NCBI GenBank assembly: GCA_012861695.1
Contig: JAAOOA010000399.1
Coordinates: forward strand, 8,800,147 to 8,864,146
DNA from: Trematomus loennbergii
Taxonomy: Eukaryota; Chordata; Actinopteri; Perciformes; Nototheniidae
Length of the DNA: 64,000 nt
Direction: 5' to 3'
This document shows, piece after piece, positions 37,254-49,499 of this stretch. Every line of letters starts with the position of its first letter. The stretch's first letter is position 1. The notes beneath the pieces are model-generated. The model was not told the origin of the DNA. It did no database searches and saw nothing but the letters and a program-made list of their open reading frames with translations. The translations under genes were made by a program, and so were the position numbers.

Positions 37254-38585
37254 TCACCCATAAACAAAATCAGCGTGGCGGGGCGGCACGACAGGTCGAT
37301 CCCCACGACTCCTGAGCACGGGAGTCGGGAAAACGACCTTCGCATGTGCGGCCTCCGGAAGAGGCGAGACCGGAACAACGGGTCTCAAGTCAGTGACAGG
37401 GATCAAGGCCGGGGGGCGCCCCCGTCGCGGAGGACCGTGCCAGCACCACCGGCTGGCCCAAATCCAAATGGGCCGCCTTCACCCGGTCCACAGAAACACG
37501 CTCGGCCTTACCACCCAGGTCAACCACAAGATTTTTGTCCCCGTGCTCCAAAACACGGAAAGGTCCGTCGTAAGGAGGCCACAGAGGACCCCTGTGTGCA
37601 TCATGCCGTATGAAAACGTGCTCGGCCAAGCGGAGATCCGCGGGAACCCGGGACCCCTGAGTACCATGTTGGGCAGTGGGAATCGGAGCAAAAATTTGGC
37701 GGTGTCCTGCAGGCAAACCCGCTGTGCAGACGCCGACCAGGGAACCGATGTGTTAGGGAGGAAATCCCCTGGAACCCTCAACGGCTGACCGTAGACCATC
37801 TCAGCCGTGGAACACCGCAGATCTTCCTTGGGCGCGGTCCGCAGGCCCAGCATCACCCAAGGCAGCTCATCGACCCAATTTCCGTCCTTCAGGCCAGCTC
37901 TGAGCGCCGCCTTCATGGAGCGATGGAACCGTTCACAGAGGCCGTTAGCCTGGGGGTGATAAGCGGTCGTCCTGTGAAGCTTAACCCCAAGACCACACGC
38001 CACGGCGTTCCAGAGCTCAGACGTGAACTGCGAATCCCGATCAGAGGAAATGTCCGACGGGGTGCGAAACCGACACACCCACGAAAGCCCGGGCTATGTC
38101 AGCCGCCGACGTCGACACGAGAGGAACTGCCTCCGGCCAACGGGTCGTTCTGTCCACCATGGTGAGGAGGTAGGAAAAACCCTGAGAGGAGGGCAATGGA
38201 CCCACGAGGTCGATGTTGACGTGGTCAAACCTCCTCTCCGGCACCATGAAACGTTCCAAAGGAGCTTTCGTGTGGCAATGCACCTTAGCGCGCTGACAAG
38301 CCACGCACTCACCAGCCCAAGTCCTCACGTCCTTCTTCAGTCCCCGCCAGACGAACTTCGTGGACACCAAGCGCACCGAAGGCTTACCGCCGGGGTGAGA
38401 CTGGTCGTGCACCGCCTCGAAAACGGAGCGCCTCCAACTGGCGGGAACGACCGGTCGCGGCAGGCCTGCGGAGACGTCGCACAGGAGAGTAACGCCTGCG
38501 TCACCGAAAACTGCCGGGACAGGGCGTCAGGTTTGTAGGTTTCTAGAATCGGAACGATAGGTAAAGGTAAAGTTGAATCTGCCAA
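37254..38585 (-). mobile_element. Ty3/gypsy integrase region, decayed (U2)
   Basis: Counterpart of 15757-17088 with extra one-base indels near 37433 and 37695 that split the C-terminal reading frame. Confidence 0.88.
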
Positions 38586-38655
38586 AAATGAAAGCCCAGC
38601 AGGCTTGACAAGAGTTTAATCATTTGGCAGTTTTTATGTAGGCCAGAATCAAAAT

Positions 38656-39845
38656 GTTACTCAAGTAAAAGTAGAAAAGTATTGGCATCAGAAAATACTT
38701 AAAGTGGACCTATCATGCTATATTTAAATGATATATTGTAGGGCCATACCTATATAAGGTATATTTATACGTTTCTGTTTTCAAAATACCAAACAGATCA
38801 TGCATTTTAGCCATGCCTCATTTCGCTCTATGTGCTGTTTGCTGACCACGGGTCTGATTCTGCTGACCACGCCCCCCTACAGGAGAGGGTAGCCCTCTGA
38901 TCAGCTGCTGGGCTGTCAGAAGAGGGGGAGAAAAAGAGATCTCCGTCCTCCGTGTTTTATTATATAGAGTCGTTATTCATTTGTTTTAAAGCTCAATAAA
39001 TAACAAAGAAGACCTTTGACCGGCACTTTTCTAATTTTGTCCGGAAGATTTAAACTTTAACGGACATCTTGACCGGCGAAAGAAACTGAAACTGAAACTC
39101 TGCTGCACGGTCCCCTCGTTCCTTGGAAGAGGCGGAGAGGTGGGTGTTTGTCATCTGCTGGTGGACTAACCGGAGAGAATTACAGTGATTGCCTCGACGG
39201 GGAGGGATTGCATTGAATTAAAGCAGCGGGAGCAAACGCTTGCCTCGGGGAGGGAGAAAAAAAGCCACAGCGGAGAATAAACAGAAGGGTAACCATGGTA
39301 ACTATGGGCGGGAAGTCTTCTTCGCTGCTTTTGTGGCAGACTACAGCGCCACTTACAGGCCTGGCATATGTACTACAGCGTCTCCAGCGCTTTCGAGCGG
39401 CAATGGCCGGCCGTGGCCCAACCCCACATTCCCCTGATAGGTGGAGAGTTGGCCCAATAGCCGTAGCGCCACTTCTGTGACGTCATAGAAGTGTTCAAAT
39501 CTGGATCAGTCTGTATCAGATCCGTTGCAGCCCCTTTTTTAGAGATTTGGGTATGGAGGAAAATAGAGAGGGTTGTGTTTTCTGACACTTGGTGAGTTCC
39601 CTGGAACACCGGGGACACATATTCATGTATAAAAGACGTACAAAAGTGCATCTTGCATGATAGGTCCCCTTTAAAGTACCAAAAGTAAAAGTATACTCAT
39701 TTGCAGATTGGCCCATTTCAGAAAAATATATATTATATGTTTTGATTATAATTATTGATGCATTAAAGTGTTATCAAAGTTATCAAAGGTATTATATCTT
39801 AAGTACAGTACTTGAGGAAACGTACTTAGTTACTTCCCACCTCTG
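38656..39845. mobile_element. Nested composite element, right copy, hAT-free (U2)
   Basis: TTAA element 38699-39674. Nearly identical to the U1 right copy, including the shortened GGGTAGCCCTCTGATC. Confidence 0.82.
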
Positions 39846-41144
39846 TTTACACATTATAGTGTAAATATGGGAGTGACAGTGGTTAACAACTATCTTGTGT
39901 TGAGAAAAAACGAACAAATATAATTTTAATTTGATCTCCAAATAGAGTTAAAAATTACAATAAATTGGGGTTAAGGTATACTCTGCAAAAAGGGTTAAAT
40001 GTAGACTATGTGGTGTGGACCCATAGACACAATAAGTGTTGAAATCAGATCTGAGTGTTAATTTGGGTATGCTGATTTTGCTTTGATACAACATTCAAAT
40101 CACTCTGTTTGCATACAGTAAGAAAGGTCAAAGCAGCACAATTAAAAAACCCAGAGGTTAAACATTTCTCATAGTGTTGTTTTACTGTCTTATTTCAGCT
40201 TAATCACATTCATGGTCACTGTTTTTCTGCTTAAACATTTTCATTGTTTTTGATAGTTAAAGAAAATGTTCAGTTTATAAATACTTTCAAATATCTTCAT
40301 CGTCAAAGTTTTACCTGCATTGATAACGACAATAATGCACTACTTTCTCATTTAGATCGAACTCTAATTGGAATAACTTGAAATGAAATGTCTATTCATC
40401 CGAATATTGATAATAAAAACACACTGAAGTCCTGAGAATTTTAGAAGTAAGCCTAGATATGTTTATATTAAAGATGACATTTTTTATATAATTAATTTTG
40501 CTTTTGTATATAGCCATGTGACAATTTAATCGGAAAACTGTTGACTTGTACTGTACCCTCGTGATTTTTTTTAGAAGTAGAACGGCACCTTCCTTTACTT
40601 ATAAAATAAAATATATATAACTAAAGATATAAACATAATTTACTATTGAACATTTTAGAGTTTTATTTTTATTTAGTAAAATCGTTGCCTTCAAAGTAGC
40701 ATGTTTTGTAATAGCGTTGGGTTCAGAGTTATCAGACTCAGATAGTAAAACTATTTGATTTAGATTTTTTTTAATTGGATGTACAGTTTTTGTGAATTAT
40801 CCTACTTTTTAGATTTGTTGTAACTTGACATTTTGTACAAATAAAATATATTGTCACTCAATCAAAAACCAAAATTGTGTCTATATTCATGTTTATTATT
40901 TTATGTATTTTTCACATTTGCAACCCCATCTATAATTTACGGTCTTGGGGCATGAATATTAAGTTTTACATGAAATTTGAGCAAATCATTTGTTTGTGAG
41001 CCCCTCCGAGTCAAAAGGAAGTAGGCTGCTAAATCTGCATGCAGAGTGAAAAACCACAAAGTCAGGAGCAAAGAAAAGTTTTATAGGAGATTCGGTTCCC
41101 GTTCATATTAAAGCGGTTCATGTTAGTTTCTGTTTCTCTCTTTC

Positions 41145-41145
<1 letters not shown>
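39846..41145. other. AT-rich stretch before the CA array (U2)
   Basis: Counterpart of 18351-19650, almost identical; no gene seen. Confidence 0.6.

Positions 41146-41224
<79 letters not shown>
41146..41224. repeat. CA microsatellite (U2)
   Basis: About 79 bp of uninterrupted CA. Confidence 0.95.
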
Positions 41225-41227
<3 letters not shown>

Positions 41228-41244
41228 TCTACATACATCGTTTT

Positions 41245-41902
41245 TACATATTTTTATTTATTGAATTAGCATTCCCTCAACTAAAATACATCTCACATCT
41301 TTTGACTCACACCCACACAAAACCTTTGCCATGAACTAAATTAAACAAGGGTGCCTTATATTGATTATGGACTTTACATTTGAAAAGCCTTTAACAATTA
41401 TACAGTGTTGTCTTTAATAGAGCAAAAACATATTTATTTTTTTTTTTTTTTACAGTATACAAACAAGGGCAGTTAAAAAAAGCTTGGAGCCACCTCAATT
41501 CACTAAGTGCACTTCTGGACACAAGCAATTCTTTTTTCTACAAGGCCAAATGCATACAAGACCCTTCTTCTTCTTTTTTTTTTAAAACCGATATTTCTCT
41601 GTAGAAATTTAAAGGCATTTGCGAGAAGCCCTAGGATATATAATTAAGCTCCTGGAAACCTCCACATATGTAATTATGTAAACTATGTGTTGTCCAAAAT
41701 AGAAAGCAAACTAAGCTGTACACTAGTGTATTAATGGCATCTGATCGTGATAGAAAAATCGGCTAAAGAGACAGGAGAGTACATCACATGCAGATTTTCG
41801 CAGGAATCCACCGATAGAAATTTTTTTTTTTTCATTTGGTTCAATTACACATTCACAGAATCGTTTGTACATTATCATGCAAATCGAACGTCATTGTTTT
41901 CT
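41245..41902 (-). other. cast: 3'UTR-like sequence fused to the last intron of calpastatin copy C
   Basis: Same join as in copy B, at 41759/41760. Confidence 0.6.
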
Positions 41903-42875
41903 TCATGCAGTCGGCAGTTTGCTTACTTTGGACTTTGACTTTGACTTGCTCTTGCCCTGTAACAAAGTTGACACCTTGGTTAGGCCCAACACTCCTTGAG
42001 CTCCATGAGGAGACCACTGATACGGTTTAATGCTATTACATGACCGACAGAGGGCGCCATGTCACAGTGAAATCTAAAAGTGCCCAACGTCAGTGCTTAT
42101 AAAATGCCATTAGTCAAAAGCAGATCTTATTTTACCTTTGGTTTGTCTGACTTAGGTATGAACTCTGGGGCGTCTGGGAGCAGGGTGCTGGACAGGGAGT
42201 CCAGGACAGCGCCAGCCATTGGCTAGGAAATAATGATAAATAAGGAAAATGATAAACAAACACAACAAACCAAACTAATAATACAGTTGTTTAAGATTGC
42301 TGCATAAATTAAAATCCAGCTAGCCATCTTCAATTGCTAATTTCATTCTGGAACAACTATTGCATACACTATTCCCTACATTGCTTGATATTATGAATTT
42401 TTCACTTTTTTTGATAATCCTTTATACACTATGGAAATATTATCTTTGTAACATGTCAAAAAAGCACATTTAATTAAATTTAATTGATAACGTTTGTATC
42501 CAAAAACAGCAGAAAATGCAAAAAGTCTGGTGCAGTACAGAAATATGACAGCACACCACATTGTACTTTAACAGCAAACATTAAGATTTCCAGAGAAGGA
42601 GGAACTATAAATGTAAATATTATAAATAACAGTGTATTTCCCGTGCTACCTTCAGGGGCTCTGAGTCCAGCACAGGAGGTTCCAGCTTTGTTGTGGCAGC
42701 GCCTGAAGCGACGGGTGCTACAGGTAGAGAGGCAGCAGCAGAGAAGTCACTGGACAGTAGGTCCAACGCTGTCTTATCATCCATAGACTTCTGCAGAGAG
42801 ACAGGAAGTGCATGTGGTTTATACACAGTGAACTTTACACCATTTAACAGTGCTCGACTGTCTACTGTCATATTC

Positions 42876-42886
42876 TGTGTGTGTGT

Positions 42887-42934
<48 letters not shown>

Positions 42935-42991
42935 GTGTGTGTGTGTGGTGTGTGTGTTGTGTGTGTGTGTTGTGTGTGTGTGTGTGTGTTG

Positions 42992-43052
<61 letters not shown>
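42876..43052. repeat. cast: GT microsatellite in calpastatin intron (copy C)
   Basis: About 177 bp of GT with a different pattern of interruptions from copy B; same position next to exon 43062-43100. Confidence 0.95.
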
Positions 43053-43053
<1 letters not shown>

Positions 43054-45275
43054 ATTCCTACCCCCTTAGGTTTTGGTTTTGCAGGTACTTTTCCAATATC
43101 CTTTAAAACAACATTGGTAAACATTAGACTAATAGTAATATTACTACAAGCTGTAAAAATCATATATCATGCATATCACAGTAGATATTCAAATCAACAA
43201 ACCCACATAGTTCTGTTTTAAAGCTTAAGGTAGTTAAGGTAGGGACAATGTGTCTTCTTTATTACATCCTCTATTTTATAACTAAATAATATGTCACTGT
43301 TGTTTCAGCATGAACTTTAAAACAAGAATATAGAAATGATCATATTTCTAAAACATGCACTAATACTTTGAATTATGCTCCAGCAGCTGCTTACCTAAAC
43401 CTAAATTGTTAATCAACCAGGCTGATGGGCTCTACTAAGTGGAAAAGTCCCACATTTAAATGAGATGTAGTCTCTGGGATACACATGTCTGTTGAAAATG
43501 TAATGGCAAACAATCATACAGTTCTTTAGATATTTCAGTCTGGATGAAACACTCAACACTTGGCTAAAAAAAAATGAAGCCTTTGTTAAGGCGAGCAAGT
43601 TAGCAACATAAATATGCTACAGGAAGATGGACACCTATAGAATTCCTCAGAGGCCAATATGAAACAAATTCTGGTGACTTTTTCTAATGTTTATGGCTTT
43701 AAAGAAAATCCAAGTTAGCTTATTTTACTTATTCCATTTGTTAAAACAAGTAGACAAGTTATGGCCTGTCATAGAAAAGTTATTTTGTGTCTGAATTATT
43801 GTCAGTGTTTGTTACTGTAGTACTAATTCTGACCACAAGAGGCTGAAGGGCAACATTACCCATGTTCTAAAATAGTAAAATACATAGTTTTCTTATAAGT
43901 TAGGTTTTCATTTCTCCATGCATTTTAAACACATATTGTGTGAGAGCCAGTCACTAACTTTCAAACCAAGAACTATCAGGCTTCGATAGTTGATCAATAT
44001 ATACATGTTTCCCTACTGGCCTCTCAAGGCTTCCGTACACAACAGAAACAAAGGGAGATATAAGACTGTTTTTTACCCCAGTGGGTCGATACTCTGGTGG
44101 CAACGTGTCGTCTCTCTCCCCCATCTTAATCAGCCTTTCTTCTTTCAGCTTCTCCTCCTGCAAAAACAAATTAAAATACAGATTACAATCAGAACAGCTG
44201 AAGTGACTGGTCGACAAATAACAAATCATTCTCTCTCATGTTGGCTGTGCTCTTGAAGGCATTATTACATTGACGAGGTCTTTGGTAGGAACTGGGGCGG
44301 GCATAGGGACGGGTGTGATGTCCTTCAAGGTGTCTGACAGAGCATCCAGGGCCTCCAGGGCATTGTCTGCTCCTGCGGCCAGCTGAGGGCACAAACACAG
44401 ACAAAAACATTCCGATCATGTTACTGCAGGGATTAAGAGAGTCCAAAAAAGGCTTGAGATGTACTCGTGCTGTGTTTACATCTGCGGCAGATTCTGTGGG
44501 AGCACATGCAGAGGACTTCACCGTCGAAGCAGCCGAGGAGGAAACAAATTCTTCCGCCAAGGCGTCCAGAGCAAAGTCTGCAGAGGGCTGAAGGAGTGAC
44601 AAATATAGGGTGTTTAATTTCTATAGGACTTTTCAAATGCATAGAGGTATCCTTGCATCACATTGTATTCTTTAGAGCTACATTAACCAGTGCTGGATCC
44701 AGTGTGTACCTGTGCAGGGGGGCTGAGGGGGTGATGACAGGAGCCTGGACCACAGGAGCGGATGAGGAAAACGCAAAGTCTCCAGATAAAAAGTCCAGAG
44801 CATCACCAGTGTTGATGGAGGGCTGCAGGACGAGGGGAAAATGTAGGAAAAATATGATTAAAGTATGATATTGGGAGATAGATATAAGTTGAAATAAGGG
44901 TGAGATGTCTGATTTATCAATACTAACAAGGTAAAGAGTGTCAACCTATCATTTAAGAAAATATATTGCAGACGTTCATTTTTCTCACCTCAGGTCTAGG
45001 AGCAGGCCGTTTTTTGCGTCCCTCCTCATTGAACCTGTATTCTGGAGGAATGGAGTCATCCCTCTCTCCTACAAACACACCCTTCTTCTTTTTGTGTTTG
45101 TCCTCCTGTGAACACAAGTTAAAGAAAAAATTGGGGTAATTATTTACTACCAGGGCACACACTCAATCTAGTCTGCCCATCTAAACAAAGAATTAAAAAA
45201 CATGTATTTATACAGGGAATTGAGCCAGTATGGTCCAAATTAGGCAAGTTATGTGATTTGCACAAGAATGATATA

Positions 45276-45560
45276 ATAGAGTGCCACAGTGACGCGTACT
45301 AAAACCCGGAAGTAAGCTGCGCATGGGTTCCTTGATCATAAATCTAATCGATAGATTTATGATCGATAGGTTTATGATTAAAAAATTATAAAAGTAGGGT
45401 AGACATATGGAAATTATCCGACTGAACAAAACGTGATCCGTCTCTTAAATGTGTGTCAACCACAGACCTTATTTCGAGCTATTTTCCTAAATCCTATGGA
45501 GAAAGGAACCCATGCGCAGCTTACTTCCGGGTTTTAGGACGCGTCACTGTGGCACTCTAT
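45276..45560. mobile_element. Miniature inverted-repeat element in a calpastatin intron (U3)
   Basis: Same 285-bp element and position as in U1 and U2, with the inverted ends preserved. Confidence 0.8.
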
Positions 45561-46810
45561 TGGAGTTAGGTGGCCAGGCACTTTTTTTACAAATTTAAAT
45601 GTTTTGATTACCTGTGGATAATTATTTAATTTATGTTATTTTATTTGTAACTGCACTGCAGACAGAGTGCAGATCTACCTGGACATACAATGCAGACAAT
45701 AGAAGTGTTTATAATACTCAACACATTTTAGCAATTGTGTGTCTAATTTTGTATCTATCAGTAATCGGCCACCCTGCTCTCAATATTGGCATCGACCTTT
45801 CAAAAAACGTACATCTGTTGACCCCTACTATATCTACCATTGATTATGTAACACATGATAATGCAACACAATTGTGTGGAATAGGTGAAGCAAAAACCAC
45901 AGTTTGAGTTTTTCTAATGAGAGTGATTGTGTGTCTGTGAGTGTCCCATACCGAGATGATGTCCTCAGGTCTGAGTTTGGGGAGTTCAGCTTTAAGGAGG
46001 TCTTTTGGCAGCGTGTCACTGAGAGCACCGAGAGCATCCAGAGAGAAGGAGTCACCCTGAAGAGACAAGGAGAGGAAAAATATAATGAGACTGTCGTAAA
46101 AAAAAGTGAGATAAGTCAAAGAAGATATATAATGCAAGATGAGGTGGTCCATTTATTTTACTTTGTCTGCAGTTTAGACGCATGTAAAAAAATGCATAGT
46201 AGTAATAGAAGCAATACCTTATCAGTCTTGGGTTTTGGCTGTCGTGGTTGTACATGGATGACGTCAACTTTGTTAGGGCGCTCCAGAGGACAAACCGTTC
46301 TCTACAGGAACACAGGGACATACTTTAGGACATGTAGGTGAAGCCGTGGGGACAGAAAACCCAAGGACAGGCAGAAAGAGCCCGCAATACAAAATCATTT
46401 CAATTTGTCATATAAACACACACACAAACATACACACACACAAACACAGCAATAGCTTTACCTCTGGTGTCTTTTTCTTGGTTGCAGGAGGGGCAGGTGC
46501 CTGAACTCCAGAAGCTTTGGTTGTAGACACAAAGTCTTCAGAAAGCATATCCAGAGCTGGCAAGTCCTCTACCTTATTAAACCTGTATTTTGGAGCAATT
46601 GAGTCTTCCCTCTCTCCTACAAATACACTCATCTCCTTCTTGTGTTTGCCCTCCTAAAAAAAAAGTTGAGGAGATAATAATGCCTGTTGAGTCTTTCTGT
46701 GAGAAACTGAAAACAAATGTTACCAATATGCAAACAGCCGAAGGTGTCCTCAAGGCTGTGAGCTCTGTGAGTGTTTGTGCTCCTACCGAGATGATGTCCT
46801 CAGGTCTGAC

Positions 46811-47023
46811 TTGTGGCCGGTTTATCTGGTTTTATCTGATGTACCAGCTAAACCAGATAAACCGGCCACCAGCTAAACCAGCTAAACCAGACATCCTGGC
46901 CAGTTAAAAAAACAGCATACCAGCGGCTGGTCGCCAGCATCCATCTATCACCAGCTTATGTTTAATAATAGTATTAAATATGCCATGCTGGAAGCTTACC
47001 AGGATTCCAGGTGACCAGCATAC
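46811..47023. repeat. CCAGCTAAACCAG-rich repeat at the calpastatin breakpoint (U3)
   Basis: Nearly identical to the U1 and U2 copies, with the same junction to the exon remnant 46787-46810. Confidence 0.6.
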
Positions 47024-47526
47024 ATTGTTTAAATACTGGTATGATTATTTAAACCAGAGAACATAAATATATTACAAAGATTCATTGTGTCATGTATTCT
47101 GGTATCTAGCAAAAATAAAGACATTGTATAGTGTTCATAACAGTATTTTAATTTAATAAATAGCTAGTTAATATAATAAAATACACAGTAACAATACAAT
47201 AATTATACAAATAACAACCAACCTGCAAATCACCCTATACATACAAATAAATGTATTATCTAAAACAGGTGCATTTGATTTAAAATAAAAGCAATAAATA
47301 GAATTCAATATTTAAATGGTGACAAAAACAGTAACACTATGTATGATTAGAAAAAGGCAACAAAGAAAGTGTTTTTTGTTTTTCCTTGTTCATGTCCATA
47401 ATGTTTCCGTTGTGTAGCGTCCAGCCTTTCCCAATCTGGCCTGCATTTCTGTCTGTTGAACCCACTTCTTGAAGCAAACTGAAAAGAAATGTACAGATAT
47501 AAGTACACTGTATCAGGAGGAGACAA

Positions 47527-47771
47527 CCACGGCATTGCCGTTCGAAAGCGCTGGAGACGCTGTAGTACATATGCCAGGCCTCTAGATGGTGCTGTTGCTC
47601 ACAGAATCAACCCTTGCAAAAACAAGCTAACATTTTTCAAATTGAGCGAAATGAGGCATGGCTAAAATGCATGATCTGTTTGGTATTTTGAAAAAAAAAA
47701 GTATAAATATGCCTTATATAGGTATGGTCCTACACTATATTATTCAAATATAGCATGATAGGTCCACTTTA
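47527..47771 (-). mobile_element. Partial TTAA-flanked miniature element, inverted (U3)
   Basis: Counterpart of 4312-4557. The terminal TTAA has lost one A. Confidence 0.62.
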
Positions 47772-49499
47772 TATATTTTTTTTTATTTTTTTTATTTTTA
47801 ATGTGGGAAGAGGGGGGGCGGCGCCCCTATGGGCCGGCCGCCACTATATACATTGACTCGAGTACTGTCTCATTTTAAAGTAGTTTTATAGCAGCAGTAT
47901 AGTCTATTTTTAAACTGTAAAAGTATTGCTACTTTTACTAAAGTAAATTATCTGATACTTCTTCCACCTCTAGTGTTACAATAACAATTAGCTCTACCGT
48001 TAAGGTAACATAAGGGATACATTTGTAACTTATGAAAAACGATTCAATATACAGCGTAATAGAATAAATAAAGTCTTTTAAATTATACTCATCCCGTCGT
48101 ACAGAAATAAAAACGGCTTAGTTAGTTGGAGTCTCTCTTCTGTGTAGCTAACTAACGTCGGTTGTGACTGCTCCGTGTCCATGGTAACAGCCAAGTACTT
48201 TTTTTGTACTGTATTTGTACCTACAGTATGTACCCCTGATGTGATCAAGGTGTTGTGTGTATATAATGTTTGATGTAAATATATATTTTCTTGAATAAAG
48301 GAGAACAAATATCTATATATATCTATATTGAGAATCAGGAGGCCATAAATGGTCTAAAATCAGGGAAATTACCATTCTGGCCAATAACCATACCAACCAA
48401 TGTGAGAAATAATTGAAAAAATAATTCAAAGAATAACATCTCTTTATTGGATATAGTTTATTCTTCATAGGATTATTTTTTTAAAACAGTATATTAATTT
48501 CATGAAGATACATGACAAAAAACAACATCAAATCTTATAATAATAGTTAAGAAGCTGGAACCAGCGAATATTCAGCATTGTTGCCAGAAGGATGTTTGAG
48601 TAACGTAAAACGGTTATAGATAATTTAAGGACATTTGCTTCAAGTTTATATCCTTAATAAGGATGAAAATAATACAATTAATTATTTTCTATTTAAATTA
48701 TTTGAAGATATTCACACATTACATACATTACATTTTTTGGGTTGCAATGCAACGAAACTGATATTTAATTTGTTTAAAGTTAAAGGTAATCATTTTTATT
48801 TAATATCTTAATTTATAATCTAATAATATCTAATCTATCAAATGTCACACAAAAGAGTAAAATGCCTGTTATATATCCCACAGCCAGAGGGAATTAAAAC
48901 CCGAAGAGATTCAGTTTATGACCACATAGCACAAAGAAAAGCATTACATCTTCATATTCTGGAAGCTGATTCACCAATTTTAGGAACATATCTTAAAGTT
49001 TGCATCCCTAAAGAAAAGGAGCAATAAACACAATGTTTAACTCATTTGAAGATATTAATAACAGTGAGTAATTGTACAACACATTTTTAGGATAAATATA
49101 AGTTTAAAATGAAGAATTACATTTTTTTAATGAAAATGACTTTAAAGATGCATTAGAGGTCATCATGTTAATTGGTAATAAGATTTCCTGGAATTGCCCT
49201 CTATTAAATCTTATATTATTTTAAAATGTCTCATTATATTTTATCTGAAAAAAACATATAAAAGTCACAAAATAGGAAAAAATCCTGTTTTTCGCAGGTC
49301 AAGCAGATACATGAACAGTTAAAACCCCAAACATATTAACTTCAAAACCATATATAACAAGAGAAAACATTACAGCTCTTATCTTATCTCGCTACTGATA
49401 GATTATTCAGATCATTGTTGCAGCTGTATTCTGTAACACGAGGACTTTGAGGAAAGAAATACACTTTTCTCTGATAAAAGCCGACACAGCAATTCAGCT
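47772..49499. other. AT-rich gap between calpastatin copy C and the lectin (U3)
   Basis: Counterpart of 4558-6470 without the U1-only segment. From about 48.3 kb its substitutions follow U1 rather than U2. No gene seen. Confidence 0.6.

Larger units (their letters stand above)
41927..46810 (-). pseudogene. cast: Calpastatin copy C, missing 5' exons and the terminal exon
   Basis: Exons, 5' to 3': 46787-46810 (remnant), 46462-46653, 46218-46301, 45952-46056, 44989-45105, 44710-44822, 44480-44587, 44269-44382, 44077-44157, 43062-43100, 42650-42790, 42136-42222, 41927-41956. Domain content is as in copy B: one partial and two fuller calpain-inhibitory repeats plus a Lys/Ser tail exon. It shares with copy B the loss of the terminal exon and the 5' truncation. 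Exon 44710-44822 is 113 bp because one G is missing from a G run at about 44717-44722, a different site from the 1-bp loss in copy B. All other exons keep the frame. If that indel is a consensus error, the remaining frame is open from the Met in 46462-46653 to the intron-retention stop at 41903-41905. No promoter is recognisable between it and the lectin gene. Confidence 0.9.
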